From JANOBD01 sp031411495 (GTDB lineage Bacteria > Planctomycetota > Phycisphaerae > Tepidisphaerales > Tepidisphaeraceae): a stretch of 64,000 bases of DNA. The stretch's first letter is position 1; each line of letters begins with the position of its first letter. The notes beneath the pieces are model-generated. The model was not told the origin of the DNA, did not search any database, and was given only the letters and a program-made list of their open reading frames with translations. Location: assembly GCA_031411495.1 (NCBI GenBank), contig JANOBD010000014.1, positions 43,085 to 107,084 on the forward strand, written 5' to 3'. A program made the position numbers and the translations under genes. Of the stretch, positions 25,647-33,538 are shown piece by piece.

Positions 25647-27554
25647 TTAGTTGGCGGTCTTGTGCAGTTGCTGGTCGGCCGGAACAAACCACGGCATCGG
25701 TGAGAGTTGCGTATTCACGACGTTGAGTCCCAGCGCGGATTTGCGGATGTTGTGAATGCGTTTATCGATCAGCCCCAGGCTCTGGCGATTCAGAAGAAAC
25801 GTATATGGCTGATCTTCGGCGATGATGCGGTGTACCTTCTGCCACGCCTTCATGCGCTCGCCTTCGTCGACTGTCGAGCGGGCCGCGTCGATCGCCGCAT
25901 CGAGTTCTGGATTGATGTACGTGACGAAGTTGTCCCCGTTGTCCTGCACCTGGCGGGAGTGAAAAATCTGGTTGCAGTCGGTCTCGACACCCGTGCTCCA
26001 GCCGAGCATGCAGGCGTCGAAGTCACGCTTGTCGAGCTTGTTGAGCAGGATGGGCCAGTCGACGGCGTCCAGTTCCATCCGGATCCCGGCTTTTGCGAAC
26101 GAATCCTTCATGTAGAGCACGATTCGATCGGTGAACGGATTGCCCGCCCCGTAGCTCAGGGTGAACGCCAACCGGATACCCGTTTCCGAAACGAAAGTTC
26201 CATCGCCGTTGCGATCGGAGAAGCCAGCCTCTTTCAGCAGCGCCTTTGCACGCTCGACATCGTAAGGCCAGGGCTTGACGGATGGATCGTTCTGGGGAGT
26301 GCCGTAGCCGAATGGGCCACTGGCCGGCGTCGCAAAGCCGAGATAGACGTCCTTTGCCAGGGTCTCGCGATCGATCAGCATGGTCATTGCCTGGCGGACA
26401 CGCTTGTCGGCAAAAATCGTCGGCTTGCCGCCGCGCCGCTCCGCCCAGCCGATGTAGGTGTAGCCGCTGATCGGGGAGTAGTACTCCCAATTGGTCGCGC
26501 GCTTCGAAATCTCCTTGTCGTCCAGAAGCTTTTTGTACTGTTCAGGGGTCGGCGCGAAGCGGTCGATCTCGCGGTTGCGGAAAAGCGTCTCCTCCGCGAC
26601 GTCATCTTTTACTTCGTAGTAGACGAAGCGATCGAACGCGGGCTTGACGCCCCAGTAACGCTCGTTGCGGAAGAGTTCGACCCGTTGCCCGGGCCGCCAT
26701 TGGTCGGGAGTCGCCAGACGGTAAGGTCCGGTGCCGATGAGCAGGCCGGGATTCTCGTTGTACTGCTGGGGGGTGTACTTGCTGTAGAAGGCCTTGGACA
26801 TGACGGACGTCGAAGCGATGGATTCGAATCCGTTGAACACGAACTCTTTGAACTTCACGATCACGCGATAATCGCCGTCCGCCTTCACGGACTCGAGCTT
26901 TTCAAAATAAGCGCGAGTTCGCGGGGCATCGACCTTCGGATTGTTGATCCAGTCGAACGTGAAGACGACGTCTGCCGAGGTGAACGGGCTTCCATCCGAG
27001 AACGAAACGCCGTGACGCAGATCGAACGTCATGGTCAACCCGTCCGGCGAGATCGTCCAACCGGTCGCGAGGAGCGGAGTGTACTTCAACGTGTTCACGT
27101 CGCGGTACGCCATCGATTCCATCACGCGCGCTTCAACCCATGTCTGATAGACGTCGGTGGCGATCAGGGGCGTGAGCTTGCCGATGTTCGTGCCGAAGTT
27201 GTCGACGAACCAGTCACCCATCGCGTAGCCCGGCATCGCCTGCGCTTCGCGGATCGGTCCGAACGGGTCCGGGCCCTCGATCTTCGGGGCATTTGCCTGT
27301 CCGGCGGGATTGTTCGAGCCGTTTGCTCCTGGTTCGATGTTGACAGGAATGCCGGCATCGATCCTGGCCTTGAGCGCCGCGATTTCGCCTTTGATGGAGT
27401 TGAGATCCGTGGCGACGTTGTTCGTCTGCGCGCTGATGGCGCGTACTTCGTCAAATTGCCGGTCGAACTGCTTCATCGAGATAACGACAAGTGCGGCAAG
27501 AAGTGCCAGACCCAGGAACAGAAACGCGTCTTTAATGCCGAATCGATTTTCCAT
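25647..27554 (-). CDS. oppA: Peptide ABC transporter substrate-binding protein (family 5), second set
   Basis: The 635-residue extracytoplasmic solute-binding protein has an N-terminal uncleaved-type helix (DAFLFLGLALLAALVVISM) and a short heptad stretch (NNVATDLNSIKGEIAALKAR). The SBP family 5 body follows (LTPLIATDVYQTWVEARVME, LRHGVSFSDGSPFTSADVVF). It lacks a lipobox cysteine, so it is anchored by a membrane helix rather than a lipid. The ATG at 27554 is preferred over the GTG at 27599, which adds residues unlike a signal. A 632-codon antisense frame covers it and is a shadow. Confidence 0.92.
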   Translation of the reverse strand: MENRFGIKDAFLFLGLALLAALVVISMKQFDRQFDEVRAISAQTNNVATDLNSIKGEIAALKARIDAGIPVNIEPGANGSNNPAGQANAPKIEGPDPFGPIREAQAMPGYAMGDWFVDNFGTNIGKLTPLIATDVYQTWVEARVMESMAYRDVNTLKYTPLLATGWTISPDGLTMTFDLRHGVSFSDGSPFTSADVVFTFDWINNPKVDAPRTRAYFEKLESVKADGDYRVIVKFKEFVFNGFESIASTSVMSKAFYSKYTPQQYNENPGLLIGTGPYRLATPDQWRPGQRVELFRNERYWGVKPAFDRFVYYEVKDDVAEETLFRNREIDRFAPTPEQYKKLLDDKEISKRATNWEYYSPISGYTYIGWAERRGGKPTIFADKRVRQAMTMLIDRETLAKDVYLGFATPASGPFGYGTPQNDPSVKPWPYDVERAKALLKEAGFSDRNGDGTFVSETGIRLAFTLSYGAGNPFTDRIVLYMKDSFAKAGIRMELDAVDWPILLNKLDKRDFDACMLGWSTGVETDCNQIFHSRQVQDNGDNFVTYINPELDAAIDAARSTVDEGERMKAWQKVHRIIAEDQPYTFLLNRQSLGLIDKRIHNIRKSALGLNVVNTQLSPMPWFVPADQQLHKTAN

Positions 27555-27608
27555 AGCGCGAGATGTCCTGCTTGGTGGCGAACAGCCGATCCGAGGCACG
27601 GGTAGCCT

Positions 27609-28583
27609 CTAGAGTTTCGCCGCCTCACGTTTGGGGTCGACGATGTCGCGCAGCCCGTCTCCCAGAAAGTTCAGGCTGAGCAGCGTTAACGCAAGCATCA
27701 TACATGGGAACAGCAGCATCCACCACTCAGGATCGATGATGTCGAGCGCTGCCAATCGGTTCTCTGCGGCGAGTTGGCCCCAGGTGGGCAGGGTCGGATC
27801 GACGCCCACCCCGAGAAAGCTCAGGAAGCTTTCCTGCAGGATCGCCTGCGGAATGGTGAGCGTGGCATAAACCACGATCGGCCCCACGAGATTGGGCAAG
27901 ATATGCCGAAAGAAGATGCGCCGCTGCGGCAGACCGATGGCGCGGCACGCCTCGATGAACGGCTGGCTCCGGAGGCTCAACACCTGGCCGCGAATGACGC
28001 GGGCCATCGTCAGCCAGCTCACCAGTCCGATGGCGAGGAACAAGACGATCAGGCTGGCGGTGCGGCCCGTGAAAAAATGCCGAAGCGGCTGCTCGAGCGC
28101 TAGCTTGAAGATCAGGATGAGCAGGATGTACGGCAGGCCGTAAAGGACGTCGACGATCCGCATCAGCACGGCATCAATCCAGCCGCCGCGGAATCCCGCG
28201 AGCATCCCGACGCTTACGCCGAGGGTGACCGAAATGATCGCCGCCGCGAAGCCGACCGCCAGCGAAATCGACCCCCCGAGCAGGCTGCGCGCCAGGATCG
28301 ATCGGCCAAACGTGTCGGCCCCGAAGAGGAACTGCAGCGAGCTGGTCTGCGGTCGAAGATGCTCGTCGCCGATGTGTCGGTACGAGTAGGAAAGCGGTCC
28401 GCTATCGGCGAGCGTCCACGGGAGCAGTCCGACGCAGAGCGCGACGATGAGCGCGAACAATGCGCCGCCGAAGACCACGCGGGGGTTCTTTCGCGCCATC
28501 CGCATCGCGTTGCGCACCGGCCCGACGCCTTGGGGTACGGCGCGATAGCCGGGGTTGTGAGAGATGGTGGCGGCAGTGCTCAT
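27609..28583 (-). CDS. oppC: Oligopeptide ABC transporter permease OppC, first set
   Basis: The 324-residue permease has normal OppC length: a long first helix (VVFGGALFALIVALCVGLLP), the FLFGADTFGRSILARSLLGG motif, and the EAA loop (FIEACRAIGLPQRRIFFRHI). It is an inner-membrane half of the peptide channel. It lies 15 nt downstream of oppB1 and ends 55 nt before the start of the second binding protein, so the two sets appear to be one transcript. GAGGAG lies 12 nt before the ATG. Confidence 0.93.
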   Translation of the reverse strand: MSTAATISHNPGYRAVPQGVGPVRNAMRMARKNPRVVFGGALFALIVALCVGLLPWTLADSGPLSYSYRHIGDEHLRPQTSSLQFLFGADTFGRSILARSLLGGSISLAVGFAAAIISVTLGVSVGMLAGFRGGWIDAVLMRIVDVLYGLPYILLILIFKLALEQPLRHFFTGRTASLIVLFLAIGLVSWLTMARVIRGQVLSLRSQPFIEACRAIGLPQRRIFFRHILPNLVGPIVVYATLTIPQAILQESFLSFLGVGVDPTLPTWGQLAAENRLAALDIIDPEWWMLLFPCMMLALTLLSLNFLGDGLRDIVDPKREAAKL

Positions 28584-28598
28584 CGTTCGAAAGGCTCC

Positions 28599-29531
28599 TC
28601 ATTTCTTTGCCGTCACATCAATGCGCGGATCAACGACGCCATACAACAGATCGACGAGCAGGTTCAGCGACAACAGAAGCGTCGAATAGACCATAACAAG
28701 GGCGAGAATCATCGTCTGGTCTCGGTTGGTAACCGATGCAACAAACGCCTGCCCGAGCCCATTGAGATTGAAGACCGATTCGACCACGAACGAGCCGGTC
28801 AGCGTCACCGCCGCCGCCGGGCCGAGGTAGCTAAGCACGGGCAGAAACGCGTTGCGCAGGCAATGCTTGATGACGACCCGCGGCTTGCTCAATCCCTTGG
28901 CGCGCGCGGTGCGGACGTAGTCGGCGCCGAGGACGTCCAGGAGGCTCACACGTTTGAGGCGAACGATGTACGCCATCGGCGCGAGCGAGAGCGCGAGCCC
29001 GGGAAGAATGTAGTCGTCGAAACTGTCCAGCTCGCCGACGCTAAACCAGTTCAACCGTGCGACGAATGCGATGAGCAGCAGTGCGGCCGTCACGAACGCG
29101 GGAACGGAGATGCCGATCAGCGTGAGCGTCATCCCGGCCCAATCGAGAATTCCGTCGCGATAAACCGCCGACAGCGTCCCCACCACCATGCCGACCGAGA
29201 CCGCGATCACCAGCGCGAATAAGCCGAGCTTGATCGATGTCGGCAACCGCTGCTTGATGATGTCGTTGACCGAGAACTCCTGGTTCTTCAGACTTGGTCC
29301 GAAATCCTGGTGCACGATGAGCTGGTAGGGGTAGTACGCGAGAAACGTGTACCAGTGATCGGCGTGAAATCGTTCCTGCAGCGCCTTGAGCTTGGCGGGG
29401 TTGGTCGCCCGCTCGCCGCCACTGTCAAACGGGCTCCCCGGTACGACCCATACCATCAGGAACGTCGTACAATAGATGATCGCCAGGATGATCGGAAACT
29501 GGATCAGTCGTCCGAGGATGTATTGTCGCAA
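28599..29531 (-). CDS. oppB: Oligopeptide ABC transporter permease OppB, first set
   Basis: The 310-residue permease starts MRQYILGRLIQFPIILAIIY. It has typical OppB length, the GxxAPLxxRL-like periplasmic loop and the EAA motif (YVRTARAKGLSKPRVVIKHC). The start is TTG at 29531 with GGGAGATG upstream. Together with the 324-residue OppC it forms a conventional channel, unlike the enlarged second set. Confidence 0.92.
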   Translation of the reverse strand: MRQYILGRLIQFPIILAIIYCTTFLMVWVVPGSPFDSGGERATNPAKLKALQERFHADHWYTFLAYYPYQLIVHQDFGPSLKNQEFSVNDIIKQRLPTSIKLGLFALVIAVSVGMVVGTLSAVYRDGILDWAGMTLTLIGISVPAFVTAALLLIAFVARLNWFSVGELDSFDDYILPGLALSLAPMAYIVRLKRVSLLDVLGADYVRTARAKGLSKPRVVIKHCLRNAFLPVLSYLGPAAAVTLTGSFVVESVFNLNGLGQAFVASVTNRDQTMILALVMVYSTLLLSLNLLVDLLYGVVDPRIDVTAKK

Positions 29532-29557
29532 GGCATCTCCCGATCACTTCAGACAAA

Positions 29558-31249
29558 TCACTCGACGCTGACGTTTTTCCACACGACCAGATTCTTCGCG
29601 TTCGGAACCAGTCCCTTCACGTTCTCTCGGTGCAGCGTGACGTTGACGTAGTAGTACATGGGGATGATCGGCAGGTCGGTGTTGATCATCGTCTCGGCCT
29701 TCTGGAGGAGGTCGCGACGTTTCACTTCGTCCGGCTCCTTCGCCGCCTGCGCACAGAGTGCGTCGTATTGGGGTGGGCCCCAGTTCGAGTCGTTGTTGAG
29801 GCTATTGGAGAGGTACTTGTCCGTCCAAGTCGACAGATCCATGTAGTCGCCGTACCACGAGACGGTCGCAAGTGTGTATCTCTTTTCGTGAACCTCGCGC
29901 TTGTAGGTTTGCTGTTCGAGCGGGCGGACCTCGATCTTCACACCCAGATCTCTCGCCCAGGCCTGGGTGAGGAACTCTGCGATCGACTTTCGGGTGGTGT
30001 TTTCGCTGTTGTACGAAATCGTCAGAGTCGGGAATCCCTTTCCATCAGGGTAGCCGGCCTCCGCGAGCAGTTTCTTCGCTTCGGAAAGGTTATAGCCCGG
30101 CACGGGCGTGCTGACGTAGTCCTTGAAGTACCCCGGCGGAACGTACGACGCCGCGGGCGTCTCGCCCATGCGGGTGATCTTGTCGACGATGTACTGCTTG
30201 TCGATCGACATCGCCAGCGCCTTGCGGACACGCAGATCCGAGAGCGGATTCTTCGCATCGCCGAGCTCTGCAATCTTCTCCGCACAATTGAGCGTGAGGA
30301 AACCCGTCCCGTACGCGGGCGCGACGTGAAGGTCGGGATTATTCTCAGCCTTGAGCTTTGCCGCGCTATCGGCCGCGACATCGGCGACCCAGTCGACCTT
30401 TCCATTCTTGAACTGCACGTAGGTGCTTTGAGGATCGTCGTTGACGACCATTTCAATTCTGTTCAGCTTCACATTGGCGGCATCCCAGTAGCCGGGATCC
30501 TTCTCAAGCACCAGGCGCTTATGCTGCTCCCATTTCTTGAACACAAACGGGCCGTTCGTCACCACGTTTTCAGGCAGCGTGTACTTCGCGTCGTAGCTGA
30601 CCTTGCCGTTGGTCGAAACCTTGAACGGCTCCATGCTCTTTGCGTGGCGTGGATAATACGGCGGGAACGCGAGGAGGTCGGTGAGAAACGGTACCGGCTC
30701 ATCGAGTGTGACCTGCAGCGTCTTCGCATCGATCACCTTGATGCCCAGTTCGTCATCGGACACCGGCTTGCCGGCTTCATACGCCTCTGCATATGCCTTG
30801 GCGTTCTTGATGTAATAGAACAGGTAGGTGTATTCGCCCGGACTCTGGAGCATGAGCTTCCAGGAGAACGCAAAGTCGCCGGCGGTGACCGGGTCGCCGT
30901 TGGTCCACTTCGCATTGTCGCGCAGCGTAAAAGTCCACACACGCTTGTCGGCAGAAATGGCGGTGTCTTTCGCCAGCGCCGGGATGGGATCAAAGAACGC
31001 AGTGTTCGGATCGTAGGTATAGAGCCCTTCTCGCAGCGCGTACATGATGCGGAAGTCCTGGATGTACGACATCTGGTTGAGATCCAACGTGATGATGTCG
31101 CCGCGATTGATGAACGTGAACGCACCAGGCGTTCCTGCCTTGGTGGAAGTGGTGCTGGCATTGCCGGATTTGTCACAGCTGCCGCCCGTAAAGACGACGA
31201 GCGCCATCAGTGCGCACGCGAACCCGGCACGTAAGACGTGTTTGAGCAT
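29558..31249 (-). CDS. oppA: Oligopeptide-binding lipoprotein (family 5), first set
   Basis: The 563-residue protein starts MLKHVLRAGFACALMALVVF with a lipobox TGGSC, so it should be lipid-anchored. The body is SBP family 5 (YALREGLYTYDPNTAFFDPI, WTFTLRDNAKWTNGDPVTAG). It binds peptides outside the inner membrane and passes them to the OppBC channel. The ATG at 31249 has GGACGA close by. An upstream ATG at 31273 gives a poorer signal. It is the first gene of the transporter run. Confidence 0.93.
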   Translation of the reverse strand: MLKHVLRAGFACALMALVVFTGGSCDKSGNASTTSTKAGTPGAFTFINRGDIITLDLNQMSYIQDFRIMYALREGLYTYDPNTAFFDPIPALAKDTAISADKRVWTFTLRDNAKWTNGDPVTAGDFAFSWKLMLQSPGEYTYLFYYIKNAKAYAEAYEAGKPVSDDELGIKVIDAKTLQVTLDEPVPFLTDLLAFPPYYPRHAKSMEPFKVSTNGKVSYDAKYTLPENVVTNGPFVFKKWEQHKRLVLEKDPGYWDAANVKLNRIEMVVNDDPQSTYVQFKNGKVDWVADVAADSAAKLKAENNPDLHVAPAYGTGFLTLNCAEKIAELGDAKNPLSDLRVRKALAMSIDKQYIVDKITRMGETPAASYVPPGYFKDYVSTPVPGYNLSEAKKLLAEAGYPDGKGFPTLTISYNSENTTRKSIAEFLTQAWARDLGVKIEVRPLEQQTYKREVHEKRYTLATVSWYGDYMDLSTWTDKYLSNSLNNDSNWGPPQYDALCAQAAKEPDEVKRRDLLQKAETMINTDLPIIPMYYYVNVTLHRENVKGLVPNAKNLVVWKNVSVE

Positions 31250-31316
31250 GATTCGTCCGATCGTAACACTCATCGACTGACAAGCGTAGCCCTTGAAGCC
31301 CGACACCTCTCGGACA

Positions 31317-32459
31317 TCAATTGGCAGGGGCGCTCGGGCTGGAAGCCGGGTTCGAGGTGCTCGCCTGGATTTTGAACGACTTGGAATAGAGGTCGCGGAT
31401 TCCATTGATGGTCTGCGTCCACTGTGCCGGCGCCGAAAGCGTATTGAGCGGCTTGAGCTTGTCGGCCTCGGCGGTGAGCGCGGGGTCGTTCACGTAGCTG
31501 CCGATGACGCCCAGCGCCTGTCCGATGGATTCTTTCAGGAGTCGCTGCAACGCCACGATCCGTGGACGGCTCGGCGATTTCTTGTCGAACTCGAGCTGCA
31601 GTTCGCTGGCGGCACCACTGGCGATGTCGAGCAGCGTCTTGACGGTTCGGGTCTGTGCAGCCTGATTCATGGCGGCCCATGACGTCTGCTTCGCGAGAAA
31701 GACGATCGCCGGCGATTCGGCCATCGGCTCGACGATTTCGGTCTCGCCCTTGCCAAACTTGCTCGAACGAACGCTCAACAAATCCAGCAGTCCCTCAATG
31801 ATTTTAGGCGTGGCAGCGGTGATGGTTGCCTGTGGTAGCTGTTGGGCGGCAGCGGGCACGTTGATGACGCGGATCAATGACTGATACGCCTCGGTGACGA
31901 TCGCCTCACTGTCGAGGTGCTTGGCCAGCGCTGCGGCGATCGCGGGAACGATCTTGTCGGTCGGGGCAAGGTTCCTGTCACCCAGCACGCGGGGAATCAA
32001 ACTGGAAGAGGCGCGGATGCCGTAGAGCGCGACTGGTGCGGAATCGTCGCTGATCAATTTCACCATGAGCGGAGACAAATCGCTCGTACCGCCCATGTCG
32101 GCGACTTTGCCTGCGACAATGCCCGCGTTGAGCTTTGCATGGGCATCGGCGCCCGAGGCGACGGGCAAAAGTTTGGTCCCGATCGCTTTCGAATAGGCGG
32201 CCAGGAACGCGGCGCTCTTTTTATCGTTGCTGCCGGGCAGCATCAGTGCCTGCCGGGCCGCGACGACTTTGTCGCGATCGCCGCTGGCAATCTCTTTGAC
32301 CTGGGCGTCGACCCAGGCATCGATGGCGGCCGGCGAACTGATGGTGGGAGCAGTGACGTCGAACGGATATGTCGCCTGCGAATAAGCCGGTGCGACCCAA
32401 CTGCCGATCGAAAGCGTGAGGCAGGCAATGATGGCAGCACATCGTCCAGGAAGGATCAT
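31317..32459 (-). CDS. Secreted alpha-helical repeat protein of unknown function
   Basis: The 380-residue product has a signal peptide (MILPGRCAAIIACLTLSIGS, cleavage likely near AYSQA). The mature part is helical with alanine- and leucine-rich repeats resembling HEAT/armadillo helices, for example MVKLISDDSAPVALYGIRAS and IVPAIAAALAKHLDSEAIVT. The C-terminus is a low-complexity Ser/Pro tail. The ATG at 32459 has GGAG upstream; an ATG at 32588 would bury the signal. It lies 67 nt upstream of the opp cluster on the same strand, so co-transcription is possible. Confidence 0.72.
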   Translation of the reverse strand: MILPGRCAAIIACLTLSIGSWVAPAYSQATYPFDVTAPTISSPAAIDAWVDAQVKEIASGDRDKVVAARQALMLPGSNDKKSAAFLAAYSKAIGTKLLPVASGADAHAKLNAGIVAGKVADMGGTSDLSPLMVKLISDDSAPVALYGIRASSSLIPRVLGDRNLAPTDKIVPAIAAALAKHLDSEAIVTEAYQSLIRVINVPAAAQQLPQATITAATPKIIEGLLDLLSVRSSKFGKGETEIVEPMAESPAIVFLAKQTSWAAMNQAAQTRTVKTLLDIASGAASELQLEFDKKSPSRPRIVALQRLLKESIGQALGVIGSYVNDPALTAEADKLKPLNTLSAPAQWTQTINGIRDLYSKSFKIQASTSNPASSPSAPAN

Positions 32460-32859
32460 GAGGCGAATCTCCGAAGCGGACTCTCGGTGAGCAGCATGTC
32501 GCGCCGGCAAAAGCGTGGCCATCGCCAGAAGCGACACTCCCTTCATCGCAAGTGCGACGCGATGCACCGCTTTGGCCTTGCCTAGCAAATGCCTCGGCGA
32601 TGCAATACATCGCCATCGCGATGCTTAGAGCGTTTCGACGCTATCTGGCATCGCTGGGAGTGTCAAGAAAACGGGTCATGCCTGCCACTCCGGAAAGCGA
32701 TCACAACGCCGAATTGACCCCGTCGCCAGGGATTCGTGCCTGGCTGCTCACTTCGTACGGTGCTGGGTGACACAGCCTTCATGGATCGGCATTGCCTTGA
32801 TGGCTGTCCGATGAGTTCCGCGGAGTTGAATTCGCGGGAGTTCTCCAAATAATTGACCC
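32460..32859. other. Intergenic region between a divergent gene pair
   Basis: About 400 nt separate the secreted helical protein (minus) and rex (plus). Both promoters should lie here. Short frames have no ribosome site, and no clear Rex-type operator (TTGTGAA-n4-TTCACAA) was seen. Confidence 0.5.
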
Positions 32860-33507
32860 GTGCCAAGCGACCGAAACCGATCTGAACCCGTTCCTCCCGC
32901 CTCCGTCAGACGCCTGAGCGTCTATCTAAGGCATCTCGAATCGCTCGAAGCCACGAATCGCCGGACGATTTCCAGCCGCGAACTCGGCAAGGCACTCGAT
33001 TTTACCGACGCGCAAGTTCGAAAGGATCTTGCCCACTTCGGCCAGTTCGGCCACCCCGGCGTCGGCTACCGCATTAACGAGCTCGTCCGTCAACTCAAGG
33101 CCATCCTCGGCACGGATCGGATCTGGAACATGGTGCTGATTGGTGCAGGCAATCTCGGCCATGCGCTAGCCGCGTTCCCGGGGTTCCTGCAGAAGGGATT
33201 CACTCTCGTGGCGATCTTCGATGCCGATCCAAAAAAGGTCGGCACGAAGATCGGGACGCTGGAAGTGCTGCCGATGGAATCGATGAATCGCTTCATCCGC
33301 GAACGCCTGATTCGCCTGGCGGTTCTCGCGGTGCCGCCCGCGGCCGCGCAGGATATCGCCGACGAACTGGTTGAGGCTGGCGTCGACGGGATCCTGAACT
33401 TCGCACCGCGCCGGCTTTCGGTCCCGTCACACGTCACGGTCAACAGCGTCGACCTCGCCGCGCAGATGGAGCAGATCGTCTTTGCGATTCAGGAAGAGTC
33501 ACGCTGA
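32860..33507 (+). CDS. rex: Redox-sensing transcriptional repressor Rex
   Basis: The 215-residue regulator has the Rex winged helix (VRRLSVYLRHLESLEATNRR, DAQVRKDLAHFGQFGHPGVG) and a Rossmann domain (MVLIGAGNLGHALAAF, residues 91-106) that senses the NADH/NAD+ ratio. The C-terminal helix needed for dimer exchange (SVDLAAQMEQIVFAIQ) is present. Rex represses fermentation and respiration genes until NADH rises. The start is GTG at 32860; no nearby ribosome site is seen and the next possible start would cut the DNA-binding helix. No respiratory genes are nearby. Confidence 0.93.
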   Translation: MPSDRNRSEPVPPASVRRLSVYLRHLESLEATNRRTISSRELGKALDFTDAQVRKDLAHFGQFGHPGVGYRINELVRQLKAILGTDRIWNMVLIGAGNLGHALAAFPGFLQKGFTLVAIFDADPKKVGTKIGTLEVLPMESMNRFIRERLIRLAVLAVPPAAAQDIADELVEAGVDGILNFAPRRLSVPSHVTVNSVDLAAQMEQIVFAIQEESR

Positions 33508-33538
33508 GACTTCAATTCGCCCGACCGCGATCGCGAGC

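Noticed and set aside
25707..27605. 632-codon plus-strand frame opposite the second oppA
   Set aside because: Arg/Val-rich shadow frame typical of high-GC DNA; the minus frame matches the SBP family.
29630..31234. 534-codon plus-strand frame opposite the first oppA
   Set aside because: Shadow of a clear lipoprotein binding protein.
32460..32859. Search for a Rex operator near rex
   Set aside because: No TTGTGAA-n4-TTCACAA-like site was found, so none is claimed.
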